The notes under the pieces were generated by a model, which made no database searches, was not told the origin of the DNA, and saw nothing but the letters and a program-made list of their open reading frames with translations. Made by a program: the position numbers and the translations under genes. Positions 1 to 6,810 of a stretch of 64,000 nucleotides of DNA are shown piece by piece. Numbering within the stretch: position 1 is the stretch's first letter; each line of letters begins with the position of its first letter. The stretch covers positions 2,356,001-2,420,000 of the forward strand of contig NZ_JAMZDZ010000001.1 in assembly GCF_024172085.1 (NCBI RefSeq), written 5' to 3'. The stretch comes from Hamadaea flava (GTDB taxonomy: Bacteria > Actinomycetota > Actinomycetes > Mycobacteriales > Micromonosporaceae).

Positions 1-38
1 CGGGCGACGTCCCCGGCCGTGAACTCGAGCGTCAGCAC
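1..38 (-). CDS. ArsR-like regulator, N-terminal fragment (cut by window edge)
   Basis: Only the first 12 codons are present. Read on the minus strand from a GTG at position 38, they give VLTLEFTAGDVA, and the frame runs open to the window edge. A strong Shine-Dalgarno sequence (GAGGAGG) lies 5 nt upstream of the GTG. The N-terminus resembles the first strand of actinobacterial winged-helix ArsR-type regulators, which often begin with M/V-L-x-L-x-F/L-T-x-x-D. It is divergent from the MFS transporter at 109, an arrangement common for a regulator and its efflux pump. The family call is inference from 12 residues; the existence of a gene start here is better supported than its identity. Confidence 0.5.
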   Translation of the reverse strand, partial: MLTLEFTAGDVA

Positions 39-108
39 GATGCCTCCTCAACATTCAGCTCCGACTAAAACAGTACTCCGGGCTCGGCGGAGACCTGAGG
101 CTACGATC

Positions 109-1311
109 ATGGCCACCAGCACAATCGCCGCACCCCGCACCGGGCTGTTCAGCGACCTGCCCCGCACCTTCTGGATCGTCGCCGCCGGTACGCTCGCCAA
201 CCGAATCGGCACCATGGTGGTGCCGTTCCTCGTCTTCTTCCTCGGCGCCCAGGGCGTCTCGACCTCCGCCACCGGCACGATCGTGGTGGCGCTCGGCTTC
301 GGCGGCGCCGCCGGATCGGTCGCGGGCGGGTGGCTCGCCGACCGGATCGGACCCCGATCGGCCCTGATCGTGGGCCTGGTCGCCGCCCCGGCGGCGCTCG
401 GCGCGCTCTACGTCGCGCCCACGATCGCGCTCATGACGGTGGCCGCCGTCCTGGTCGGGCTCACCGGCAAGCTGTATCCGCCCGCCGCCAACGCCCTCGT
501 CGCCGCTTCGGTGACCGGCGAACGGCGTACGCGGGCCTTCAGTCTCATGCACTGGGCGTTCAACATCGGCGCCGCCGGCGCGGCCGCGATGGCCGGGTTC
601 CTGGCCGCCCACGGGTACGCCCTGCTCTTCGCGATCGACGGGATCACCTGCCTCATCTTCGCGGTGATCGCGGCCATGTTCCTGCCCCGGGTCGCCACCG
701 CCCGGCGCGCGAACGAACGCGGCGGCTACGGCGTCCTGTTCGCCGACCGGCTCATGCTGGCCTTCATCGGACTCGACCTGGCCCAGGAGATCGTCTACAG
801 CCTCACCGAGTACGCCATCCCGCTGTCGATCCGCCTCGACAACCTCAGCCCGGCAGTCTTCGGCGCGGTCGCCGTCGTCAACGCCGTCCTGGTCGTCCTG
901 CTCCAGCCGGTGCTGTATCCGCGGCTCGCCCGATTCGGCCGGCTGCAGGTGCTCGCCGGGGCCTGGATCGTCGTGGGCGTCGGCATCGGGACGACCGGCC
1001 TCGTCCACACCCCCGTCGGCTATGCCCTCAGCGCGGCGATCTGGTCCGTCGGCGAAGTCGCCGCCGGCATCGTCGCCGGTGGCATCGCCGCCGACCTGGC
1101 CCCGGCCCACGCCCAAGGTCGCTACCAGGGCGCGATGATCTGGGCCGGGTCGCTCGCCCGGCTCGCCGGACCCGCCCTCACGACGTTCCTCTTCGCGTAC
1201 GCGGGACCGGGGGCGGTGTGGTGGACCGCAGCGCTCACCGGGGTCATCGGGGCTCTGCTGCTCGCCCGCCTCATGCCCGCCCTACGGACACGCCTCGCCA
1301 CCCCGGCGTGA
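109..1311 (+). CDS. MFS transporter (drug/metabolite efflux type)
   Basis: A 400-residue integral membrane protein with about 12 hydrophobic helices and the usual MFS halves. The loop after TM2 carries GGWLADRIGPR, the classical MFS motif A (GxxxDRxGRR-like). It probably exports small molecules by proton antiport across the cytoplasmic membrane; the substrate cannot be read from sequence. The ATG at 109 is preferred over the upstream in-frame ATG at 19 because TGAGG sits 8 nt before it and the extra N-terminus is low-complexity and polar. It is divergent from a probable ArsR-family gene at 1-38, which may regulate it. Transcription ends at the inverted repeat at 1324-1386. Confidence 0.88.
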   Translation: MATSTIAAPRTGLFSDLPRTFWIVAAGTLANRIGTMVVPFLVFFLGAQGVSTSATGTIVVALGFGGAAGSVAGGWLADRIGPRSALIVGLVAAPAALGALYVAPTIALMTVAAVLVGLTGKLYPPAANALVAASVTGERRTRAFSLMHWAFNIGAAGAAAMAGFLAAHGYALLFAIDGITCLIFAVIAAMFLPRVATARRANERGGYGVLFADRLMLAFIGLDLAQEIVYSLTEYAIPLSIRLDNLSPAVFGAVAVVNAVLVVLLQPVLYPRLARFGRLQVLAGAWIVVGVGIGTTGLVHTPVGYALSAAIWSVGEVAAGIVAGGIAADLAPAHAQGRYQGAMIWAGSLARLAGPALTTFLFAYAGPGAVWWTAALTGVIGALLLARLMPALRTRLATPA

Positions 1312-1323
1312 CCCTGCCTTTAC

Positions 1324-1386
1324 CTGCGGATCACGGTTACCCATGCCACCTCGGTCGCGGGAGGCATGCGTAACCGTGATCCGCAG
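1324..1386. terminator. Long inverted repeat between convergent genes (bidirectional terminator / palindromic repeat)
   Basis: Perfect 17-bp arms, CTGCGGATCACGGTTAC at 1324-1340 and its complement at 1370-1386. The stem nearly continues inward through CCATGCC/GGCATG. It lies between the convergent stops of the MFS gene and the lipoprotein gene. Its right arm shares the 17-mer CATGCGTAACCGTGATC with the hairpin at 35315-35391, so it may belong to an interspersed repeat family as well as acting as a terminator. Confidence 0.7.
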
Positions 1387-1394
1387 AGAGCTTC

Positions 1395-2261
1395 TCAGTC
1401 CTTGAGGTCGGCGCAGCTCGCCTCGTCGGGCAGCAGCGGCCGGAACGTCACCGACCAGCGCTTGCCACCCGAGGTCCACGGCGTGGCCGTGTTCGCCTTC
1501 TTCGCCGCGTCCAGCGTCGCCGTCAACTGGTCGCCGGTGACCGTCACGCAGCCCAGCTCGAAGCCGGTCCGGACGGGCTCACCCGGCAGGGCCGGACCCG
1601 GCCAGGCGATCTCGGGCTGCTGACCGACTCCGCTGGAGTCGGCGTTCCAGGTCCGGGAGACCGCGGCGAGCCCCTTCGCCTCGTACGGCTTCGAGGCCGA
1701 GACCGCGTCCTGGCCGAGCGTCTTCGGCAGATCGGTCAGCTGAGCCAGGTACGCCTTGAGCTTCGCCCGCGCCTGCACCTGAGCATCGGTCAAGCCACTG
1801 CCGTTGGCCTCGCCGAGGGCGTAGACCTGGCTGGTCTTCAGTCCTGACGTGGTGAGCACCGCGAACTTCGTGTCCGGCGCGTCGGTGACGCCCGGCTGCC
1901 CGTAGTCGGTGCTCGCCCCGACCCCGGCGTCCACGCCGAGCTTGACGAGCTTGTCCACATCGGCCACCGAGATCTGCTGCACCTGGACGTTCGGCAACGC
2001 CGGACCGGGATAGATCGCGATCACCGGCCCCTCCGTCACCACCCGGCCGTCGCCGTACACGCTGATCAACGGCAGCCGTGTGACGAGCATGTCGGGCGAG
2101 ACGAACCCGCCGACATAAGAGACTTGGACGACGGCCGCGTCAGCGGCGTAGGACCCCGTGGAGCCGGTGTCGCCGGGCGTACCGGAGTCGGCCTTCGCGC
2201 AGGCGGCGCCCGTCAGGAGCACCGCCGCGAGCAGCGGAAGGAGCAAGCGAGTTCCGTTCAT
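1395..2261 (-). CDS. Secreted lipoprotein-like protein of unknown function
   Basis: A 288-residue protein with a hydrophobic signal segment (MNGTRLLLPLLAAVLLTG) followed by AACAKADSG. A cysteine at about residue 23 could be lipidated, although the residues before it (TGAAC) match the lipobox poorly. A Gly/Ser/Thr-rich stretch follows, then an extracytoplasmic domain with no motif I recognise. It probably faces the outside of the membrane. The start at 2261 is only 13 nt downstream of the nei2 stop, so it is the last gene of an MBL-nei2-lipoprotein run. The gene ends at the inverted repeat 1324-1386. The ORF extends upstream into nei2, but the ATG at 2261 starts exactly at the signal peptide. 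Confidence 0.7.
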   Translation of the reverse strand: MNGTRLLLPLLAAVLLTGAACAKADSGTPGDTGSTGSYAADAAVVQVSYVGGFVSPDMLVTRLPLISVYGDGRVVTEGPVIAIYPGPALPNVQVQQISVADVDKLVKLGVDAGVGASTDYGQPGVTDAPDTKFAVLTTSGLKTSQVYALGEANGSGLTDAQVQARAKLKAYLAQLTDLPKTLGQDAVSASKPYEAKGLAAVSRTWNADSSGVGQQPEIAWPGPALPGEPVRTGFELGCVTVTGDQLTATLDAAKKANTATPWTSGGKRWSVTFRPLLPDEASCADLKD

Positions 2262-2274
2262 GAGCCTGGGACGG

Positions 2275-3096
2275 TCAAGACCCGGCGGCGGTTCCCGCCT
2301 GACAGCGCGGACACCAATAAGAGTTGCGCGCGGCGAGCGTCCCGCGCCGGATCTCCGTGCCGCACAGCAGACAGGGCTGACCGGCCCGACGATAAACGTA
2401 GACCTCGCCGCCATGCCGGTCGACACGCGGCGCCCGGCCCATCACCTCGGGCGTATGACTGGCATGAACTGTGTCGATCCGGCCCCGGCGGACGCCCTCG
2501 CGCATCAGCTCCTGAAGATCCTTCCAGAGCAACGCCCACTCGTCCGGCGTGATTCGCGTACCGGGGCGGGTCGGCTCGATGCCCGCACGGAACAGCACCT
2601 CACACGCGTACACCAGACCACAGCCGGCCACGATCTTCTGGTCCATCAGCAACGTGGCCACCGCCAGCGAGCTGCGGTGGATCCGCTTGTACGCCATGTC
2701 GGGGTCGCCGTCGTCGCGAAGCGGATCGGCGCCCAGCCGGCCCTTGAGCGCCTCGACCTCGGGCGGATCCAGGAGCTCGCACGCGGCCGGTCCCCGCAGA
2801 TCCAGCCAGTACGCCGACGACTCCAGCCGAAGGCGTACCTGCCCGATCGGTTCCGGCGCAGCGCCCTCGCCGTCGCTGAAGACGCCGTACAAGCCGAGAT
2901 GCACGTGCAAGCTGTGTCCGTCATAGTGATGCAGCAGATGCTTGCCGTACGCCTCCGTCCGGCGCAGCACGCTCCCCGAGATCAGCTCGGCGCCCGCTTC
3001 GAACCGCCCCTGCGGGCTGCTCACGCGTACCGGCCGCCCACCGAACAGCTCCGCGTGACGGGCGGCGAGCCGGTGAATCGTATGACCTTCAGGCAC
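2275..3096 (-). CDS. nei2: Fpg/Nei family DNA glycosylase (endonuclease VIII-like, Nei2)
   Basis: A 273-residue base-excision repair glycosylase/AP lyase acting on oxidised pyrimidines. It begins MPEGHTIHRLA; Pro2 is the catalytic Schiff-base residue and Glu3 the acid of the family, and the GHT(I)HR form is typical of actinobacterial Nei2 rather than Fpg (MPELPEVE). The C-terminal zinc finger has Cys242/Cys245 and Cys262/Cys265. A central H2TH-type helical region is consistent with the family. It lies 12 nt downstream of an MBL-fold hydrolase and 13 nt upstream of a lipoprotein gene, suggesting co-transcription. Confidence 0.9.
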   Translation of the reverse strand: MPEGHTIHRLAARHAELFGGRPVRVSSPQGRFEAGAELISGSVLRRTEAYGKHLLHHYDGHSLHVHLGLYGVFSDGEGAAPEPIGQVRLRLESSAYWLDLRGPAACELLDPPEVEALKGRLGADPLRDDGDPDMAYKRIHRSSLAVATLLMDQKIVAGCGLVYACEVLFRAGIEPTRPGTRITPDEWALLWKDLQELMREGVRRGRIDTVHASHTPEVMGRAPRVDRHGGEVYVYRRAGQPCLLCGTEIRRGTLAARNSYWCPRCQAGTAAGS

Positions 3097-3108
3097 CCCG
3101 CGACGCTA

Positions 3109-3882
3109 CTACAGCGCCGAAGTCGCGGGCATTCGTAGGAACGGTTCGGTCAGGTGCGGGGTGGCGAGGATTCCGTCGCCGCCGAGCGCGCCCAAGGCGG
3201 CCAGCCGGGACGTACGCGCCAGCGCCGGGTCCACCTCATGCGCGTACTCGATGGTCGGATGGAGCAGTTGGAGCGCGTGGACCAGCAGGTCCCCGGTGAC
3301 CAGGAGCCGGTCGTGAACAAGGACGGACTGGTGGCCGGGCGTGTGCCCGGGCGTCGCGAGGATCTCGATGCCGGGCGCGAGCCGGGCGTCGCCGTCGAGC
3401 AGGTCGAGCTGGCCGGTGGCGGTGAGTGGGCCGGTGAACGCGAAGGTCGGCAGGTCGGCTGATTGCAGCAGGTAGCGCGCGTTGCGGAAGTAGGGCGTGC
3501 CGCCGGTGACCGCCCACCCGATGTGGTCGGTGTGCACGTGCGTCAGCACGACGGTCTCGACGTCGTCCCGCTCGATGCCGGCGTCCGCCAGTTCCTCGGG
3601 GAGTCGTCCGGGGACCGGGGCCCAGGACGCCGACGGCGCGTCGGCCGGGCCGATTCCGGCGTCGACGAGGACCACCCGGCCGTTCGGGCGGCGCAGGGCG
3701 AAGCACCGGAAGCGCAGCAGCCACTCCCCGTCCTCGGTACGCGCCCCCGGGTCGAAGGCGTCGGCGTCGGCCCACTGCTCGGGCGTCGCCGGGAACACCT
3801 CCTCGCGCGGCGAGAAGAACGGGCCGGACCCGTCTTCGAGCATGATGATCTCGATGTCGTCCAGGATCATGGTCGGCCGCAT
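3109..3882 (-). CDS. MBL-fold metallo-hydrolase
   Basis: A 257-residue metallo-beta-lactamase-fold hydrolase. The metal-binding motif HVHTDH is at residues 115-120, and TPGHTPGH supplies a further histidine about 50 residues later. The domain arrangement resembles lactonase or glyoxalase II-like enzymes, but the substrate is not identifiable. The start could be the ATG at 3882 or the one at 3870; neither has a strong Shine-Dalgarno sequence. It is first in a minus-strand run with nei2 (12-nt gap), and divergent from the small gene at 3939. Confidence 0.85.
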   Translation of the reverse strand: MRPTMILDDIEIIMLEDGSGPFFSPREEVFPATPEQWADADAFDPGARTEDGEWLLRFRCFALRRPNGRVVLVDAGIGPADAPSASWAPVPGRLPEELADAGIERDDVETVVLTHVHTDHIGWAVTGGTPYFRNARYLLQSADLPTFAFTGPLTATGQLDLLDGDARLAPGIEILATPGHTPGHQSVLVHDRLLVTGDLLVHALQLLHPTIEYAHEVDPALARTSRLAALGALGGDGILATPHLTEPFLRMPATSAL

Positions 3883-3938
3883 CGGACGATGATGCCATTC
3901 CGGCGCGGAACGCCGCGCGGCCGTGGGACCGTGAGGGC

Positions 3939-4163
3939 ATGACCGTCGAACAGATCGGCCAGTTGCATCGCGCCCGCGAGGCCGCGAAGGAGTCGGCCAA
4001 GGCCGCCCGCCGGCTCGCGGAGTTCCTGGAGACCGCGCCCGCCGGGCCGGACGACGCTCAGCTCACCGAGTTCATCACGCTGCTCGCGCGGGAGGAGGCG
4101 ACCCGGGCCGAACGCGACGAGGCCTGTGCGTCGGCCGGCTACCAGGCGCCGAGCGTCGAATAA
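3939..4163 (+). CDS. Small helical hypothetical protein (74 aa)
   Basis: A short Ala/Glu/Arg-rich protein, predicted to be almost wholly alpha-helical (RAREAAKESAKAARRLAEFL, then LLAREEATRAERDEACASA). It shows no membrane segment or known motif. A GAGGG Shine-Dalgarno precedes the ATG, third-position GC is high, and a hairpin terminator follows at 4188-4220, all supporting a real gene. It is divergent from the MBL hydrolase by about 56 nt. Function unknown. Confidence 0.65.
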   Translation: MTVEQIGQLHRAREAAKESAKAARRLAEFLETAPAGPDDAQLTEFITLLAREEATRAERDEACASAGYQAPSVE

Positions 4164-4187
4164 CCATGGACTAGGCCGGATGGCGTA

Positions 4188-4220
4188 ACGGCCCGATGCG
4201 CTCGTCGCGCTTCGGGCCGT
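4188..4220 (+). terminator. Hairpin terminator after the 74-aa gene
   Basis: Arms ACGGCCCGATGCGC (4188-4201) and GCGCTTCGGGCCGT (4207-4220) pair with one mismatch around a 5-nt loop, 24 nt after the stop codon at 4163. The tract following it is not T-rich, as is common in high-GC actinomycetes. Confidence 0.55.
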
Positions 4221-4377
4221 CAGTCCGGTGTGGGTCGACCGCGCGCATTCGTCGCGCGGGACCGGCTCAGTGGTGGATCAGCGGGGTGGTGCGTCCGCGA
4301 GCGTCATTGCTCCAGCGGTGGTGCTGCTTCGGTGGTGCTTCGGTGCTGCGGTGGTCGCCGGCTCGGTGCCCGCTGGG

Positions 4378-4482
4378 TCAGCGGGAGACCGGGTACCAGC
4401 GCGCGCCGTCCCGGCTGTCGGCCGTCCAGCCGGCGAGCCCGGCGATGGTGACGACGACCGTCGTGATCAGGACGAACAACAT
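4378..4482 (-). CDS. Candidate 34-residue membrane protein
   Basis: ATG at 4482 opens MLFVLITTVVVTIAGLAGW, a single clean transmembrane helix, followed by the polar tail TADSRDGARWYPVSR. Actinobacteria encode many tiny proteins with one TM helix and a DSRDG-x-x-W-type tail, which this resembles from memory of the family. The Shine-Dalgarno is weak. It lies alone between the terminator at 4220 and the GlxA regulator at 4615, on the opposite strand to both. Function unknown; it may be missed by gene callers because of its length. Confidence 0.45.
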   Translation of the reverse strand: MLFVLITTVVVTIAGLAGWTADSRDGARWYPVSR

Positions 4483-4578
4483 GGCGAAAACCGTCCGTTC
4501 GGTGAGGTGGGAACCCTTGTAGGAACAATTCTCGCGCGTAGATGCTTCCGCAGAAAGTGGCCGGATTGACCGTCGACC

Positions 4579-4607
4579 TCGAAATCCTGCCAGTATCGCG
4601 GTAGCCT
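4579..4607 (+). promoter_or_regulatory. Candidate leaderless promoter of the GlxA-type regulator
   Basis: -35 TCGAAA (4579-4584), 17-bp spacer, -10 TAGCCT (4602-4607), with the ATG at 4615, 7 nt beyond the -10. This spacing predicts a transcript starting at or next to the start codon. The -35 is a 4/6 match only. Confidence 0.35.
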
Positions 4608-4614
4608 GGGTCAC

Positions 4615-5574
4615 ATGCCCCTCCAGAAGGTCGCCGTGCTGGCCCTCGACCAGATCGCCCCCTTCGAACTCGGCACCCTGTGCGAGGTCTTCGGCACCGA
4701 TCGGACCGACGACGGCTTCCCGCCGTACGAGTTCCAGGTGTGCAGCGTGGACGGCGGACCGGTGCGTACACGGTCGGGATTCGACCTGACGCCGCACGCT
4801 GATCTGGCCCCGCTCGCGTACGCCGATCTCGTCGCCGTCCCGGCCCACCCCATCGACTCCGTCGTCCCCGAAGCCGCCGCCGTAGCTCTGCGCGACGCCC
4901 ACGAACGGGGCGCGATCGTCCTGTCCGTGTGCTCGGGTGCCTTCCTGCTCGGCGAAGCCGGCCTGCTCGACGGACGCGAATGCACCACCCACTGGAAGTT
5001 CGCCGACGAACTGCAACGCCGCTTCCCGCTGGCCGAAGTGGACCCCCGAGTCCTCTACGTCGACGACGGCAACCTGCTGACGAGCGCCGGAACCGCGGCC
5101 GGCATCGACCTCTGCCTCCACCTGGTACGCCGAGAGCAAGGCGCGGCGCTGGCCACCAAACTCGCCCGCCGCATGGTCGTCCCGCCGCACCGCGACGGCT
5201 GCCAAGCCCAGTTCGTCGACATCCCCCTGCCCGAGGAACCGGACGCGCCGACGCTCAGCCCGCTGCTCCTCTGGATCTCCGAGAACCTCGACCGCCCGCA
5301 CAGCGTGGACTCGCTGGCCGCCAGCGTCTACATGGCGCCGCGTACGTTCGCCCGCCGCTTCAAGGCGGAGACCGGGGCGACCCCGCACGACTGGCTCACG
5401 ACCCAGCGGGTCCTGCTCGCCCGTCAGGTCCTCGAGGAGACCGACCTCGGGATCGATGTGGTCGCAGTCCGCTGCGGCTTCGGCGACGCCGCCGCGATGC
5501 GCCACCACTTCAGCAAGCGGCTGGGGACTACGCCTCAGGCGTACCGGGCGACTTTCCGCACCGTCGCGGCCTAG
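4615..5574 (+). CDS. GlxA-family transcriptional regulator (DJ-1/PfpI + AraC HTH)
   Basis: A 319-residue regulator. The N-terminal half is a DJ-1/PfpI (class I glutamine amidotransferase-like) domain with the nucleophile-elbow-like segment VCSGAFLLGEAGLLDG. The C-terminal about 100 residues hold the two AraC-type helix-turn-helix motifs (VDSLAASVYMAPRTFARRFK and, further on, VAVRCGFGDAAAMRHHFSKR). Such proteins sense small molecules or redox state through the amidotransferase-like domain and activate neighbouring or remote operons. It is a single-gene unit, convergent with the methyltransferase that ends at 5594. A leaderless promoter is likely just upstream. Confidence 0.9.
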   Translation: MPLQKVAVLALDQIAPFELGTLCEVFGTDRTDDGFPPYEFQVCSVDGGPVRTRSGFDLTPHADLAPLAYADLVAVPAHPIDSVVPEAAAVALRDAHERGAIVLSVCSGAFLLGEAGLLDGRECTTHWKFADELQRRFPLAEVDPRVLYVDDGNLLTSAGTAAGIDLCLHLVRREQGAALATKLARRMVVPPHRDGCQAQFVDIPLPEEPDAPTLSPLLLWISENLDRPHSVDSLAASVYMAPRTFARRFKAETGATPHDWLTTQRVLLARQVLEETDLGIDVVAVRCGFGDAAAMRHHFSKRLGTTPQAYRATFRTVAA

Positions 5575-5593
5575 TCGCCGCGCGGACGACGTG

Positions 5594-6325
5594 TCAAACG
5601 CGGCGGGCGAGGATCAGCGTGTTGCCGATCGTCATGTCGAGCCGGTCGGCGTACGCCGTCGTAACCTCGCGCATCGCCGTCAGTTTGGCCGTCTGCTCCT
5701 CGGGCGGCAGCATCCGGTACCACGAAGTCGTCTGGTGCAGCGCGATGAACTGCTCGGGCTCGTACGGGAGAACACGGTCGAGGAGGCGCACCTCGATGTC
5801 GGTCAGAGCGGTGTGGTCGCGAAGTTCGGCGACGCCCCAGTCGGCGATCGGCGGGCGGGGCTTGTCGGGGCCGAAAAGGGGCTCCATCGCGGCTTTGACC
5901 TCGGGGTCGGCGTAGGACGAACGCGCGCTGACGAGCGCGAGCGTGCCACCGGGAGCGAGGGCACGTTCGGCGTGCTGCGCGCGGGCGACCGGGGTCACCC
6001 AGTGCCAGGAGAGCGCGGCGTAGATCAGCGTGACTCCGCCGGCCGGGGGCGTCCAGTCTTCGAACTTCGACACTTCGATCGCGACGTCCGGCACGCGCTG
6101 GCGCAGCACGGCGGCCATCCGCGGATCGGGCTCGACGCAGGTGATCGGGAAGCCATGGCCGGCGAACAGGATCGTCGCTTTGCCGGTCCCGGCGCCCACC
6201 TCGACGGCGCTGGTCACGGGTCCGATGTGGGCGGCGTAGCCGAGGATCTGGTCGGCCAGTTCGGCCGGGAGATCCGGGCGTACTTCGTCGTAGAGGTCGG
6301 CGACCTCGCCGAACTGTGTGCTCAC
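5594..6325 (-). CDS. Class I SAM-dependent methyltransferase
   Basis: A 243-residue methyltransferase. The N-terminus FGEVADLYDEVRPDLP is typical of UbiE/Methyltransf_11-like enzymes, and AVEVGAGTGKAT is SAM-binding motif I. The substrate is not identifiable. The GTG at 6325 overlaps the TGA of the upstream membrane protein (GTGA), so the two are translationally coupled; the longer open frame upstream is the shadow of that gene. It is convergent with the GlxA regulator (19-nt gap). Confidence 0.82.
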   Translation of the reverse strand: MSTQFGEVADLYDEVRPDLPAELADQILGYAAHIGPVTSAVEVGAGTGKATILFAGHGFPITCVEPDPRMAAVLRQRVPDVAIEVSKFEDWTPPAGGVTLIYAALSWHWVTPVARAQHAERALAPGGTLALVSARSSYADPEVKAAMEPLFGPDKPRPPIADWGVAELRDHTALTDIEVRLLDRVLPYEPEQFIALHQTTSWYRMLPPEEQTAKLTAMREVTTAYADRLDMTIGNTLILARRV

Positions 6326-6699
6326 GCGCGCCTCCAGGTTCCGGCGATCAGGAAGATCTCGATCAAGGTTACGAGCGACAGCCCGAGGATCCACCAGGCG
6401 GAGAAGTCGGCGAAGACGGAGGCGACCGTCAGCCCGAGGCCGAGGCCGAAGCCCGCGCCTAACCCGAAGAGCGCTCCGCTGGGCAATCGTACGGCCGCGA
6501 GCCGGCTGAAGATCACGTACAGGAGCCAGAGGCCGCCGGGTGTCACCAGGGCGATGCCGACAAGGTCCAGCAGGGACGGGCCGTGCCCGGGTCCGAAGCG
6601 GATCACTCGTGGGCCTTCGAGCCCGGCCGGCAGCGCCAGAATCCCGATACCGCAGAGAACGAGAGCAAGTGCGACGACGATCTGACGGCGTACCGGCAT
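6322..6699 (-). CDS. Small integral membrane protein (125 aa)
   Basis: Three to four hydrophobic segments: residues about 5-25, 45-65, 72-95 (Gly-rich, GALFGLGAGFGLGLGL) and 100-120. No known domain recognised. Translation is coupled to the downstream methyltransferase through a GTGA overlap, suggesting a joint role. A -10-like CATAAT (6707-6712) lies 7 nt before the ATG, so the transcript may be leaderless. It is divergent from the LuxR regulator at 6811. Confidence 0.65.
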   Translation of the reverse strand: MPVRRQIVVALALVLCGIGILALPAGLEGPRVIRFGPGHGPSLLDLVGIALVTPGGLWLLYVIFSRLAAVRLPSGALFGLGAGFGLGLGLTVASVFADFSAWWILGLSLVTLIEIFLIAGTWRRA

Positions 6700-6810
6700 G
6701 GTGGAGATTATGAGTCAAGGTCGACACGCCGTGTTACCGCACTAGAACTGACCGGAATGTCCATACGAACGGACGACCCGATGGATCTCTAATGTCGGTA
6801 CTCTGCACCG

